From CAVWUA01 sp963758025 (GTDB lineage Bacteria > Planctomycetota > Planctomycetia > Isosphaerales > Isosphaeraceae): a stretch of DNA of 64,000 nucleotides. The stretch's first letter is position 1. Every line of letters begins with the position of its first letter. A model generated the notes under the pieces. It was given only the letters and a program-made list of their open reading frames with translations, did not search any database and was not told the origin of the DNA. Location of the stretch: assembly GCA_963758025.1 (NCBI GenBank), contig CAVWUA010000015.1, positions 115,485 to 179,484 of the forward strand. The letters run 5' to 3'. Position numbers and translations under genes: made by a program. Below, piece after piece: positions 1 through 9,518 of this stretch.

Positions 1-324
1 GTTGCGAGCCTCGGCCCTTGGCGGTCGGTCGTGCCGGGTTCTTCATGCCGTCCTCTCCAGGCCCATGCCCCGTGTGCGTGTTCAAAATTATACCACATGC
101 GTTGGGCGGTGGGTATGCCAGGACTTCGGATGAATGTCATACATATCAATATATATTATAATTATAGCAATTTAAATTATTTTATTATTATGATATGTGA
201 TTATTATCCCAATCGGGACAATCCCCATCTTTGCCCCGCAGGGGCGGCAGGTCATGGCCAGGGGACGTGAGCTCCTGGAATGCTCCTCGCCCCGCTGTAC
301 GACTTTTGGGTGGGTAGGGTACAG
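1..324. other. intergenic, AT-rich patch
   Basis: No gene is supported here. About 120-215 is extremely A+T-rich within otherwise GC-rich DNA. It is followed at 232-280 by a GC-rich motif (GGGGCGGCAG, then CCAGGGG and CTCCTGGA) that resembles motifs at 26759-26852 and so belongs to a dispersed intergenic repeat. The stretch ends at the left inverted repeat of an ISKra4-type relic. Confidence 0.5.
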
Positions 325-406
325 AGGGTGTGGCAAATATTCCTGGCGTCAGGCTTGAGGGTTAGTCAGGATAGGCAAGGCCCTTTTCCCCTTGGAGGTC
401 TTTGCC

Positions 407-961
407 ATGTCATCCGGACCGAAGCTCTCACGAGACGAGTTCGTCACGCAGATGCGGGCCGAGATGGAGGCGACGCTCGGCCAGGTCGCCGACGCGATCA
501 ATGACGCGCCGCCGGACGGCATCATCTCGGGGAGTGAAGAGCGGGGCCGCGACCTCTTCGCGGACCTTCGCCAGCATGCCTTCGAGAAGGGCCTGCAGAT
601 GCGAGTCGATGCGGCGGAAGCCGCTTTTCCCCCCTCCGAAGGACCCGAGCACGGGCAAGACCAAACACAATCAGGGGCGGCAAGACTTCACCGTGCTGAC
701 GATCAATGGTCGGGTGCGGCTCTGGCGTCGCCGCTGGCACAGCGCCGACGAGGGGTCGACCGCCCCGCTGGACGCCTGGCTGGACACGATCGAGAGCACG
801 ATCAGCCTGGGCGTGCGCGAGATGGCCTGCCGACTCAACGGCGACGGCAAGAACTTCGACAAGGCCGCGGCCAACTTGGAACGCACCGCCCAGGTCCAGC
901 TCAGCGGCGAGACGCTCCGGGGGCTCGTCGAGGCCGAAGGCAAGCCGATCTTGCAGGCCCA
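407..961 (+). pseudogene. ISKra4-family transposase, N-terminal fragment
   Basis: Starts at ATG 407 (MSSGPKLSRDEF), with an in-frame TTG at 392. The first part ends in a C-rich run near 627, where the frame must change by one base to continue through FTVLTINGRVRLWRRRW. The reading stops at LQAQ, where the ISAs1-type element is inserted (962). The helical N-terminal region followed by a beta-rich segment is typical of ISKra4 transposases. It cannot make an active enzyme because of the frameshift and the insertion. Confidence 0.8.
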
Positions 962-2207
962 CAGGAGGATTGCAAAGTCGACCCGACCTGACGTAACTTG
1001 CTGCCTCAGGCTTGAGATCGCTCCCTTGGAGGTCTGGTTACAGATGGCTGCTCCCATTGCTTCGCTGCGCGACGCCTTCGATCAGGTCGACGACCCCCGC
1101 AAGCCGCGGGGGGTCCGCCACCCCTTCACCTCCCTGCTGGCCCTGACCTTCCTCGGCCTGCTCTGCCGCGAGACCGACTTCGCCGGCCTGCAACGCTGGG
1201 CCAGTGACCACTGGCAAACCCTCAAGGGCCCGCTGGGCTTCACGCAAACCAACCCACCGCACGCCACGACCATCAGCCGGGCCCTGACGCGGTTCTCGCT
1301 GGAGCAGTTCCGCGACGCCTTCGCCCGCTGGCTCGTCAGCCTGCCCCAAATCGCCGAGGCCGTCACGGCCGCCGTTGATGGCAAGACCAGCAAGCAGGGG
1401 CACGACGCCCAGGGTGACCCGGTCCACATGCTCAACGTCTTCGCCCACGAGCTGAAGCTCAGCCTGGCCCAGTTCCCCGTCACCGACGGCAAGCCCACCG
1501 AGCCCCAGGCGTTGAAGGCGGGCCTGGCGGAGTTGCTGGAGCACTACCCGTTCCTGCGGCTGTTCACGGCCGATGCCCTGTTCGCGCAGCGGCCGCTGGC
1601 CCGCGTGATCCTCGAGGCCGACCGCGACTTCCTCTTCGGGGTCAAGGACAACCAGCCCGACCTGCTGGAGGCCATCGAGGCGAGCTTCCAGGACGCCGCC
1701 GAGCGGCCCCCCGATGCGGAGACCCGCGAGAAAAAGGGGGGAGATTCACATTCGCAAACTCTGGATCATCGAAGGTGTGGAAGTCGATTATCTCCGCGAA
1801 GTGACCGCCTTCCCGGGCCTGAGGATGATTCTGCGGGTCGATACCGAGGCCCGCGTCGCCGCCGGCCCGGTCCGTCACGAGACCCGCTCCCTGATCACCA
1901 GCCTGTCGCCCGAGGCGGTGAGCCCGAGACAGTTGATGGACCTGATCCGCGGCCATTGGTCGGTCGAGAACGGTCTGCATTTCATCAAGGATCGCTGGTG
2001 GGACGAGGATCGCCAGTGGAGCACGCGTCCCGGCCTGGCGGAGCGGCTGGCGATGCTGCGAGACGCGGCGTTGACGGCCTTGCGAGTGCTGCCGGGGGTG
2101 CCCGCGGATCTCCCGATCCGGGCTCGGGCCGATCACCTGGGGCGGAATCTCCGGAAAGGCCCTGCAGTTCATCGGGGCCTTAGATTAGCGACTTTGCAAT
2201 CCTCCTG
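962..2207 (+). mobile_element. ISAs1-family insertion sequence (1,246 bp)
   Basis: The ends are perfect inverted repeats of about 19 bp: CAGGAGGATTGCAAAGTCG at 962-980 and its complement at 2189-2207. They are flanked by the 10-bp direct repeat TGCAGGCCCA at 952-961 and 2208-2217, so insertion duplicated a site inside the ISKra4 transposase gene. End sequence, length and duplication size fit the ISAs1 family. The perfect ends suggest a fairly recent insertion. Confidence 0.9.
1044..2188 (+). pseudogene. ISAs1-family transposase, frameshifted
   Basis: DDE transposase of about 380 residues. It opens with MAAPIASLRDAFDQVDDPRK, contains the AVDGKTSKQG signature holding the first catalytic Asp, and has VKDNQPDLL and HWSVENGLHF downstream (the last holds the catalytic Glu region). 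The frame changes near 1735 in an A5G6 run, and again near 2160. Only the third frame gives the family-like end FIGALD and the TAG stop at 2186-2188. Both changes look like single-base insertions. The first lies in a homopolymer and might be a sequence error. Intact termini suggest the element itself is young. Confidence 0.85.
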
Positions 2208-2217
2208 TGCAGGCCCA

Positions 2218-2778
2218 GCGTTCGGGACGACTGCCGTTGGACTGGTCGGCGGCCGACTGCAAGGTCGGGGAGGAGACCACGCGGATCTATCTCGGCAGCG
2301 ATGGCGTGATGGTGCCGCTGGTGACCGACACCGAGAAGGTGTCGCGGCGGAAGAAGGTCAAGCAGAAGCGACGGCGGCGTGGCAAGAGAGCCCGGCCGTT
2401 GCCCGCGAGGAAGCCGGGCGCCGACCAGTCCTACAAGGAGTTCAAGATCGTCGCCTTCGACGACGAGACGCAGGAGCACCGGCTGGTCTGTGGCACGCGG
2501 GGCGATTGCGAAGCCGCCGGGCGTCTGATGCGTCGGGAGGCCGCCCGAATCCCGATGGACAAGGCCGACGAGAAGGTGGGCAACAGTTCCAATCCAAGGG
2601 CTGGCCGATCGGCAGCGGGCCGACGGAGGCGACGTGCAAGACGCTGACGGCTCGGCTGAAGGGTTCGGGGATGCGGTGGGACAGCGACAACGCCGAGGCC
2701 ATCATGGCGCTGGAAGCACTGACCCAGAGCGACCAATGGGACACATACTGGAAAACCCAGCTACGGCAAACGGGTTGA
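2218..2778 (+). pseudogene. ISKra4-family transposase, C-terminal fragment with internal deletion
   Basis: Continues the interrupted transposase in two frames. DWSAADCKVGEETTRIYLG through MDKADEKVGN is read to about 2585. The reading then jumps to KGWPIGSGPTEATCKTLTAR in another frame and ends at TGA 2776-2778. WPIGSGPTEAxCK is a hallmark near the C-terminus of ISKra4 transposases. The middle catalytic portion is missing between 2585 and 2600, so a deletion as well as a frame change is present. Confidence 0.8.
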
Positions 2779-2805
2779 GTCCGCCAGGAAGTTTGGCCAC
2801 ACCCT

Positions 2806-3532
2806 GTCGGTGATCTCCGTGTCGGTGCCCGCCGGCACGCCGGGTACGGTGACGTTCACGGCGACGGGTGTGACCTATACGCCGTCTCCAAACACGCACG
2901 GCGACGTCAGCTTCCAGTACACGATTCAGGACTCGACCGGTGTGACCTCCACGGCCACCGTTATGGTGCATGTGACCGACGTCACGGCGCCACAACTGCT
3001 CGACGTGCGGGTCCGGTTCGGATCGCAGACGTACTCCATCAAGAACGCGGCACGCGACCTGCCCTGGATCACTATCGACGAACTGGACCTGGTGTTCAGC
3101 GAAGGCGTGGACCTCTCCGCCGCCGACCTGAAGCTGACTGGATCGGGCGGCAAGGATTACCTGGCCGGCGCCATGCTCGACCATGCCGCCGGCGCATCGA
3201 CCGCGAGCCTGAAACTGCCGACCGCCATCGGCGTGGACCGCCTGATGCTGCTGCTCGACGGCGACGACACCACCTCCGACGGCGTGCTGGGTATCCAGGA
3301 TACGTCCGGCAACTACCTCTCCGGCGGCGACTACCGGAAGGACTTCGCCGTGCTCCCGGGCGATTACGATGGCGACGAGGTCGTGACGATCTTCGATCTG
3401 ACTGGTATCAATCAACACAACCTGGCCTACGGGGCAACCTACGACATCTTCGCCGACCTCAACGGCGACCAGGTCGTCAACGTCACCGATGTCATCCTGG
3501 CGCGGCAACGGATTAAGAACCGGCTGCCCTGA
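2806..3532 (+). pseudogene. C-terminal stump of a dockerin-type surface protein
   Basis: Open frame of about 240 residues with no plausible initiation region, because it begins at the inverted repeat of the ISKra4 relic. It holds the tail of a cadherin/Ig-like repeat (YTPSPNTHGDVSFQYTI), then a module also found at the end of the large gene at 15237 (DLPWITIDELDLVFSEGVD), and finally a dockerin-like double EF-hand (GDYDGDEVVTIFD and DLNGDQVVNVTD). Such ends are usual in exported planctomycete proteins. It is probably the remains of a large exported gene beheaded by transposition; expression is unlikely. Confidence 0.75.
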
Positions 3533-3681
3533 TCGATCCGCTCCGGCCGAGGCAAGAGTGCAAGTGTTGTCGGGAGGAAACACTTTTCCGATTGCAATAG
3601 TTTACACTGTCATGGTCGGGGATGTCCGCTTATGATTGGGTCACGTAGAGGCTTCGACGACATCTCCCGGCCAGCCCTTCC

Positions 3682-4407
3682 GTGATGGGAAAGCGGGACA
3701 GGTCGACCTGTTCCGCATCCTACCCCGTGACACAGGCGTCCCCCTTTCCACAGCAAGCAGGAGTCCAGGATGTACGTGTCCTTATCAAACGGTCGCCCCA
3801 CCATCGGCGGACATTCGCACCCACACTGGGGATCGCCGCCCTCGCGTTGCTCACATGCGGCGGGTCGTCCGCCACTGCCGGCCTTATCGTCTCGGCACCC
3901 GGTAGCGTTACCCGGGGGTCGGGCTCCTTCGAGGTGACCCTCAAGAACACCGACAGCTTCGCTTATGTCGTCTCCGGCTTTCAGTATGACCTAAGCTTCG
4001 ACTCGGGCTCGAACATGCAATTCACTCAAGCTGTCTTCAGCGGTGTCATCAACAATTATATTTTTGACGGCGTTTCATTTGATGAGAATTATGGATATCC
4101 ACTCAATATCGAGCCGCTTCCAGCCATCGCGTTCACGGCCAATGATCTATATGACGGGCTCTCCGGCGTCACTATCAATCCGGGGCAGTCATTCAGCCTC
4201 GGATTGATCAGCTATGAGAGCACGGAAGCCACCGGGAGTGATCCCGTGAACATTACGCTCTCCGGGGACCAGATTGTTGCTTCCCCACTCACCACGGCCG
4301 TCCCCGAACCTTCGAACCTTGCGGCGGGCCTCACCGGGGCTGCGCCGGGGCTGATCGTCCTCTGGCGATCCCGACGCTCGGCATCCTCTCCCATGCTCTC
4401 GTCCTGA
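3682..4407 (+). CDS. PEP-CTERM sorting-domain exported protein
   Basis: Exported protein of up to 241 residues. A hydrophobic signal segment (LGIAALALLTCGGSSATAG) is followed by a beta-rich domain (about LIVSAPGSVTRG to LSGDQIVAS). It ends with VPEPSNLAAG, a short hydrophobic stretch and an Arg-rich tail, which is the PEP-CTERM sorting signal read by exosortase systems. The start is uncertain: ATGs at 3682/3685 are in frame but far upstream of the signal, and the ATG at 3770 is out of frame. A nearer non-ATG start or an indel is possible. Function beyond cell-surface sorting is unknown. Confidence 0.7.
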   Translation: MMGKRDRSTCSASYPVTQASPFPQQAGVQDVRVLIKRSPHHRRTFAPTLGIAALALLTCGGSSATAGLIVSAPGSVTRGSGSFEVTLKNTDSFAYVVSGFQYDLSFDSGSNMQFTQAVFSGVINNYIFDGVSFDENYGYPLNIEPLPAIAFTANDLYDGLSGVTINPGQSFSLGLISYESTEATGSDPVNITLSGDQIVASPLTTAVPEPSNLAAGLTGAAPGLIVLWRSRRSASSPMLSS

Positions 4408-5025
4408 TTCATGCTCCGAGATCCTATCGCTTGATTCAAACGTCTTCGGAGTGAACCCCGGAGTGCTCCGGAGCTTGAACACCCGGAACGACTCGTCGAG
4501 CACAAGGTCATGCCGAACAGTCGGGAGCGGTTGCGACACAACGACAATGGAACCACCGATGTTGTTCTGAGATGCCCCACCCTCGACCGTCACGGCCCCA
4601 TGACTTGGTGCTCACCTCGAAGTTCGCGACGACCCAGACGGCGCGGCACGTTCGGGACTGCCGCAGTACCAGTTTCCAGCGGCTGGAGGTGGATGTTCTC
4701 GACCTGTACGACAACGGTAAACTGAGGTTGGTCCGGGCCAACCTGACGCCGGACGAACACCGACAGATCGACGTCATTCCGCCGGCGAACGCCGTCTCGG
4801 GCGAGTGGTAACAGCCTGAGGCGATGCGGTTGATCGATTGGAAGAAGATGCCCGGGCCGTAGCGGGGATCTGATCGCGGCTGGCGGGACAGCCTCTGCTT
4901 GTCCGCCGCGCCACAGGCGGGCCGGTCGGATGAAGGCAGCCGATTCTTGTGGAGCGACGATCGATTCTCAATAATCCCAGGGGGAGGAAGAGGGCTTTCG
5001 CTTGCCAACCCGCGGCCCTTGACCT
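4408..5025. other. intergenic with one doubtful ORF
   Basis: This stretch lies between the PEP-CTERM gene and the yeh-like operon. The only ORF with some protein-like character is 4572-4811 (+), about 79 residues ending LVRANLTPDEHRQIDVIPP; it may be a gene remnant. No promoter or terminator could be assigned with confidence. The operon promoter must lie here if the first start is 5026. Confidence 0.35.
4572..4811 (+). CDS. hypothetical small ORF, possibly a remnant
   Basis: Seventy-nine codons from ATG 4572. The N-terminal third is Pro/Arg-rich and not convincing. The C-terminal half (FQRLEVDVLDLYDNGKLR onward) looks like ordinary soluble protein sequence, so this may be the end of a truncated gene. 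No family is recognised and no ribosome-binding site stands out. Low confidence. Confidence 0.25.
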   Translation: MPHPRPSRPHDLVLTSKFATTQTARHVRDCRSTSFQRLEVDVLDLYDNGKLRLVRANLTPDEHRQIDVIPPANAVSGEW

Positions 5026-6545
5026 ATGCCTTTGCTGGACGCCCGGAACCAGGCGTCGGCCGATACCCCGCGGAGATCGTCGATGGTTCCCACATCGTCA
5101 CCGCTCCAGGAATTGTCAAACGCCGTGACCACCGGCGAGTTCATCCACCTGTACACGAAATTCGACCTCCCCCGCGGCAGGACGCTGTCCGTCGGAGTAC
5201 GGATCTTCCCCTCGTCCCAACCGCCCCAGTGTCTGATGGACCTTGTCGAGGATTCAGCCAGCCGGCAAGTCCGCAAACCGATCGTCCATGCCACCGACGC
5301 GGCCGATGCCCTCCGCCAGGCCGCCGCACTCTATCCCAAGGCGACGCTCCGACCTGATTCGGTCATGGTGACGATCCGGAACGGCTCGACCACTTCATCG
5401 AAGCTCCGGCCGGTCGTCCTCCAGGCGTGGCACGAGGTTTACGGTTTACCGATCCCTACCTTGAAGGAACTGGCCCAGCAGCGAAAAGCCGCCAAGGAGG
5501 CCCAGAGAGTCGCTGGCGGCGAGCTGATCGCGCTGTTAAAGACCGGACCCGCCGGGATCGAGCAGTTCAACAATCGCAAACCCGAAGAACGGCACAATGC
5601 CGACATCCGAAAGGCGGATCTGTCCGGCTGCCGCCTTGATGGAGTGAACTTCGAGCAGGTCAACCTGGAAGGCGTGGACCTCTCCGGCGCCTCGCTGGTG
5701 GGAGCCATACTTCTTCGGTGGCAGCCTCAAAGGAGCCACGCTCGTCGGCGCGGACCTCGCCGAGGCGAAGGTCGAGGGTCGGGCTTCCGACGCCGACTTC
5801 AGCCGGGCCTCCCTCAAGCAGGCCTTTCTCGGCCATGGAAGCTACGTGCGGGCGCGTTTCGTCGGGGCCGACCTGACGGATGCCCACCTCGGCGGCTCCG
5901 ACCTACGGGGAGCAGACTTCACGGACGCGAATTTGGCCGGCGTCGATTTCGTGGCAGGCAAGTTCGACGAGCAGACGAAGTGGCCCAGGGGTTTCCGGCC
6001 GCCGAAAAGTCTCACCTGGAAGGGCACCGGGCCAGACCCTCGTCTGGCGACGACGAAGAAGAAGTCCGGACCTCCGCCAACGGACGTTGCCGGCTTCGTC
6101 GATCGCCTCAAGAAGGCCAGCGACCCGGCCAAGCTGGACAAGGCCATGTCGATGCTCAAGGCCGACCGGTTCCGGCTCTTCGCGAAGGTTGCCGGGGACC
6201 ATGTCGTCGGCGTCGTCAAGAGCCAGTCGGACCCGAGCCTCGTCTATTCCTGCCGGCTGGCGAGCGACGGCACGTACGCTTGCTGCACCCAGAACCTCAA
6301 CGCCTGCGGTGGCCTGCGCGGGTCGCCCTGCAAACATCTGCTCGTGCTGATCGTCGGCCTGGCCCAGGCCGGCGAACTCGACCCGGCCACGGCCCATGAC
6401 TGGACCCAGGCCAGCCGGGGCCGAAAGCCGCAGCTCGACAAGGACGTAATGACCGAGATCGCTGCTCCAGTACAAGGGGGCCGAGGCCGGCGAGGTGGAC
6501 TGGCGACCGACCGAGACAATCCCCGAAGACTTCTACGCGATGTGA
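5026..6545 (+). pseudogene. pentapeptide-repeat / SWIM zinc-finger protein 1, frameshifted
   Basis: First gene of the yeh-like operon and paralogue of the next gene. An N-terminal domain (about 170 residues) is followed by pentapeptide repeats (A(D/N)LxG pattern, about 5600-5950), a linker, and a SWIM-type zinc site (YACC...CKHLLVLIVGL, about 6275-6360). The C-terminus YKGAEAGEVDWRPTETIPED matches the paralogue. The frame changes near 5705 and near 6465, so three frames are needed. Either the gene is decaying beside an intact copy or the sequence has indels. By analogy with YehQ, the SWIM domain may recognise nucleic acid or protein partners of the AAA+/VWA system. ATG 5083 is an alternative start. 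Confidence 0.7.
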
Positions 6546-6546
6546 C

Positions 6547-8019
6547 GTGGATGAGTCATGCCCATGGCGAATCGAGTCGCTGGACGAACTGAACAAGCTG
6601 GCCGCCAGGGCCGGGACCAACATCGGCATCAATGCCGAGTTCACCCTGGCCGACGACCGACGGCTGGTCGTGATCGGCGGCGTGAACCATGCATTCCTCG
6701 GGGGCAAGGGCATCACGAAACTGGCCGCCACGGTCCAGGATGACCGCGGGAGCCCTCTGGCCGACCCCGTCCTGATCCGGGTCAGGACGCCCTCGGCCGC
6801 GTTCCGGGAGCTGGCGAGAAGTTTCCCGGACGCCACCTTCCCGCCGAGTTCCCTGACGATCTATCCCACCGTGGCCGGGGTTCGGAACGACACGGTCAAG
6901 CGACTCGTACGGGCCGGCCTCGCCGAGGCGTTCGGTCAGGCCCCGCCCCCCCCGAAATCGAGCCGGAAGCCAGTCAGTAGCGACCCGGACGAGTGGGTCG
7001 GCGTCCTGAAGAACGGCACGGCCGGCGTATCGCGCTGGAACCGCCTCCGAGCTGCCGATCGGAAGGCCGTCGATCTGAGCGGCGCGGACCTCTCCGGCGC
7101 GGATCTCTCCGGGGCGAAGCTCCGCGGCGTCCGGGCGAAGGGGGCGTCGTTCATCCGTTCGACACTCCGCTCCGCCGAGTTGGGTGGCGCCTGCATCGAG
7201 AAGGCGGACCTCTCGTCCGCCGATCTGCAAGACGCCGACCTCAAAGGGGTCCAGGCCAACGGAGCGATCTTCCGCGAGGCCAAGCTCCCGAAGGCAAACC
7301 TGAAGGATGGCGTTTGCGCCGGCGCATCGTTCGCCGATGCCGATCTATCCGGCACGAATCTCTCCGTCGCGGATCTCAGGAAGGCGGACTTCTCCGGCGC
7401 CCGGCTCGACGGCCTGACGCTCGACGGCGCGACGTTCGACGGCCAGACCACCTGGCCCGACGGCTTCACCATCCCGGCCGAGGCCCTCTTCGCCGGCCGG
7501 GGGACCGACCCCCGCCTTAGCGGCAAGGGCAAGAACGCCGTGGCCACCGACATCAACGGTCTGATGGCCCGGCTGCAATCGCTCATCGACCCGAAGCGGA
7601 TGAAGCGCACGCTCGACATGCTCAAGGCGGGCAAGAACCAGCTCTTCGCTGAGGTCGAGCCGGACTTCATCCGCGGCATCGTCCGCAGCCAGACCGCCGA
7701 CGAGCTGATCTACTCGTGCGTCCTGACCGAGGACGGCTCCTACGCCTGCTGTACCCCGGACCTATCCCTCTGCATGGGCCTGGCCGGCGAGCCGTGCAAG
7801 CACCTGCTCGTCCTGCTGATCGGCCTCGCCCGCGCCGGGCAGCTCGACCCCGCGACGATCGACCGCTGGATCGTGGCCGCGTCCGCCAAGAACCACCGCT
7901 GGAACAAGAAGACGAAGAATCACGTGAGCGATACCCTGTTGAAGTACAAGGGCGTGCAGGCCGGCGAGGTCGATTGGCGGCCGACCGAGACCATTCCCGA
8001 GGACTTTTATACCCTGTAG
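6547..8019 (+). CDS. pentapeptide-repeat / SWIM zinc-finger protein 2 (YehQ-like role)
   Basis: Intact 490-residue protein. The N-terminal domain spans about residues 1-165. A pentapeptide-repeat solenoid at about 174-298 (runs of ADLSGADLSG) should form a right-handed beta-helix. The C-terminal part carries a SWIM-like zinc site: Cys401/Cys402, a further Cys, then C417-K-H419 followed by LLVLLIGLA. It starts at GTG 6547, two bases after the stop of its paralogue, and its stop overlaps the GTG of the next gene (TAGTG). SWIM proteins accompany MoxR-type AAA+ and VWA genes in yehLMPQ-like operons. Fusion of the SWIM domain to a pentapeptide solenoid is notable. The substrate is unknown. Confidence 0.75.
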   Translation: MDESCPWRIESLDELNKLAARAGTNIGINAEFTLADDRRLVVIGGVNHAFLGGKGITKLAATVQDDRGSPLADPVLIRVRTPSAAFRELARSFPDATFPPSSLTIYPTVAGVRNDTVKRLVRAGLAEAFGQAPPPPKSSRKPVSSDPDEWVGVLKNGTAGVSRWNRLRAADRKAVDLSGADLSGADLSGAKLRGVRAKGASFIRSTLRSAELGGACIEKADLSSADLQDADLKGVQANGAIFREAKLPKANLKDGVCAGASFADADLSGTNLSVADLRKADFSGARLDGLTLDGATFDGQTTWPDGFTIPAEALFAGRGTDPRLSGKGKNAVATDINGLMARLQSLIDPKRMKRTLDMLKAGKNQLFAEVEPDFIRGIVRSQTADELIYSCVLTEDGSYACCTPDLSLCMGLAGEPCKHLLVLLIGLARAGQLDPATIDRWIVAASAKNHRWNKKTKNHVSDTLLKYKGVQAGEVDWRPTETIPEDFYTL

Positions 8020-8357
8020 TGCGAGGCCGGACGTTGGACGAGATCGCCGAACTCCGCGAATCCCTGGACCGGCTATACACCGCGCTCGATGACCTGGTCG
8101 TGCGCGGTCTGCGTGCCGCGGGGCCGCGGGACCTCGCCCGGCTGATCGGCCTGCGCGACGAGTTCCAGACGGCCGGGGCCGGGCACATCGCCGGCCGTCT
8201 GTCGGAGGTGGTCGATCTCGTTCGTGCCGACGACCGGACCGCCGCCCCGGCCCTGATGCGGGCGGTGACCTCGTTGCGTCTGTTCGACCGGATGCTGACC
8301 CTCGAAGTCGCCGCGATGGCCCTCGCCGCGGCCGGCGACGCGGATGCGGAGGATTGA
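8019..8357 (+). CDS. small helical protein of the yeh-like operon
   Basis: 112 residues, Leu/Ala-rich and predicted mostly helical. GTG 8019 overlaps the preceding TAG, implying translational coupling. Its pattern (LDDLVVRGLRAAG...) resembles the first 100 residues of the next gene (VEELLLSGLTTAS...), so the two probably share a domain. No named family recognised. The acidic tail ends DADAED. Its position between the SWIM and AAA+ genes suggests a role as an adaptor or structural subunit, which is inference. Confidence 0.6.
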   Translation: MRGRTLDEIAELRESLDRLYTALDDLVVRGLRAAGPRDLARLIGLRDEFQTAGAGHIAGRLSEVVDLVRADDRTAAPALMRAVTSLRLFDRMLTLEVAAMALAAAGDADAED

Positions 8358-8366
8358 TAGCCAGCC

Positions 8367-9488
8367 ATGCTCCCCGACGCCGCCGACCGCCCGAAGCTGG
8401 CGATGGTCCTTGATAGCCTCTCGGCCGCGGTCGAGGAGTTGCTATTGAGCGGTCTGACGACGGCCTCCGAATCGACCCGGCAGACGCTCTCGGTGGCGAT
8501 GCGGGAGGCGGCCCGGTTCCGACTGCTGCGGCTCGGCTCGTCGCTACGAGCGGCGGCCGAGGAGATCGGCCGCTTCACCCGGCAGGACCCGGCCTTCTCG
8601 CGCCGTCGGCTGACGTTCTTCCTCAATCGGTCGTGGCTGCTCAGCCGCGGGCTCTCCCATGCGCTGCACGGCGGCGACGCGGTGGAGTACGACCGGCTCG
8701 CCTGGATGCCGCCCGCGGAGCCCCTGGCGGAGGTCAGGGTCGTCTGTCTGGGCGTCGTCAAGAAGGTTGCCGTCGGCTCGTTCGTCGCCTTCGAGTTTCG
8801 ACTGCGGCCCGTCGCCGACGCCGGCCCGATCGCGGCAGGCGGTCGGCTCTCGTGGTCGGCGATCTTCCCGGTCAAGCCTGGCGTCGCGATTCCGCCGGAA
8901 GGATTCCTCCACCTGCCGCAGAAGCAGAAATTCACACCGCTGCTGTTCCTGGAACGGAAGACGGTCGTCCTGAAGGATGTCGCGGTGGCGATGGATGAGT
9001 CGGGCGGCGGCCGGCTGGCATTGACGGACGACAGCACAGTGGCCACGGAGAAGCCGTTCCGCGACTGGTCCCAGTTCCTCAACTGGTCGCCTGGTCCGGC
9101 GATCGAGCGTCTCAACCGGCACCAGACCGGCCCGCTCGACCTGGAAACCGAGCTTCAAGAAGAGATCGTCTTGCGCGGCTATGAGATTGATCCGGCCGCT
9201 GATGGCGACGAGCCGGGTCAGGCCGTTTATCCGATCGTTGCCGGACCGCTGACCCTGCACGGCGTCGTTGGATCTGATGTCGAGGGCAAGGCGCTGAGGA
9301 AAGGGCTCGACGTCCTGCGAAAGCGGAAGAAGGACCGGCCCCCACTGTTCGGCCTGATGCACTACGAGCGTTGCCGGCTGGTCCTCCAGCCGCTGACGGT
9401 GTTCGGCGAGGACGGGCCGGACTACCTGACCATTTCGAAGGAAAATGTCGACAAGGCCGCCCTGCTCAAGGCCATGTCGTTCACTTGA
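8367..9488 (+). CDS. unknown protein of the yeh-like operon
   Basis: 373 residues in one frame, nine bases after the previous gene. The N-terminal 100 residues are helical and resemble the preceding small protein. The rest is a beta-rich globular region (about 115-370) with no motif recognised. No signal peptide or membrane segment, so it is probably cytoplasmic. It lies 30 bp upstream of the AAA+ gene on the same strand and is likely co-transcribed. A DUF5691-like role has been associated with similar operons elsewhere, but I cannot establish that identity from sequence alone. Confidence 0.6.
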   Translation: MLPDAADRPKLAMVLDSLSAAVEELLLSGLTTASESTRQTLSVAMREAARFRLLRLGSSLRAAAEEIGRFTRQDPAFSRRRLTFFLNRSWLLSRGLSHALHGGDAVEYDRLAWMPPAEPLAEVRVVCLGVVKKVAVGSFVAFEFRLRPVADAGPIAAGGRLSWSAIFPVKPGVAIPPEGFLHLPQKQKFTPLLFLERKTVVLKDVAVAMDESGGGRLALTDDSTVATEKPFRDWSQFLNWSPGPAIERLNRHQTGPLDLETELQEEIVLRGYEIDPAADGDEPGQAVYPIVAGPLTLHGVVGSDVEGKALRKGLDVLRKRKKDRPPLFGLMHYERCRLVLQPLTVFGEDGPDYLTISKENVDKAALLKAMSFT

Positions 9489-9518
9489 TCGACCTTCTCT
9501 TGCAAACCCCCGAGCGTC

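Larger units (their letters stand above)
325..2805 (+). mobile_element. ISKra4-family relic, interrupted by an ISAs1-type element
   Basis: Imperfect 24-bp terminal inverted repeats lie at 325-348 and 2782-2805; both show the AGGGTGTGG start and the CCTGGCG inner end, with a few mismatches between. They enclose two pieces of an ISKra4-type transposase separated by a second insertion sequence. No clear target duplication is visible. The right end abuts a decapitated surface-protein gene, while the left flank is AT-rich non-coding DNA. This suggests a deletion or rearrangement beside the element. Confidence 0.75.

Noticed and set aside
1728..1745. programmed ribosomal frameshift in the ISAs1-type transposase
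   Set aside because: The A5G6 run invites slippage, but family members normally use one frame, and a second change near 2160 has no slippery motif; error or decay is simpler.
402..2183. single ORF of 593 codons joining ISKra4 and ISAs1 transposases
   Set aside because: The fusion is an accident of shared frame across the insertion site; the two parts belong to different elements.
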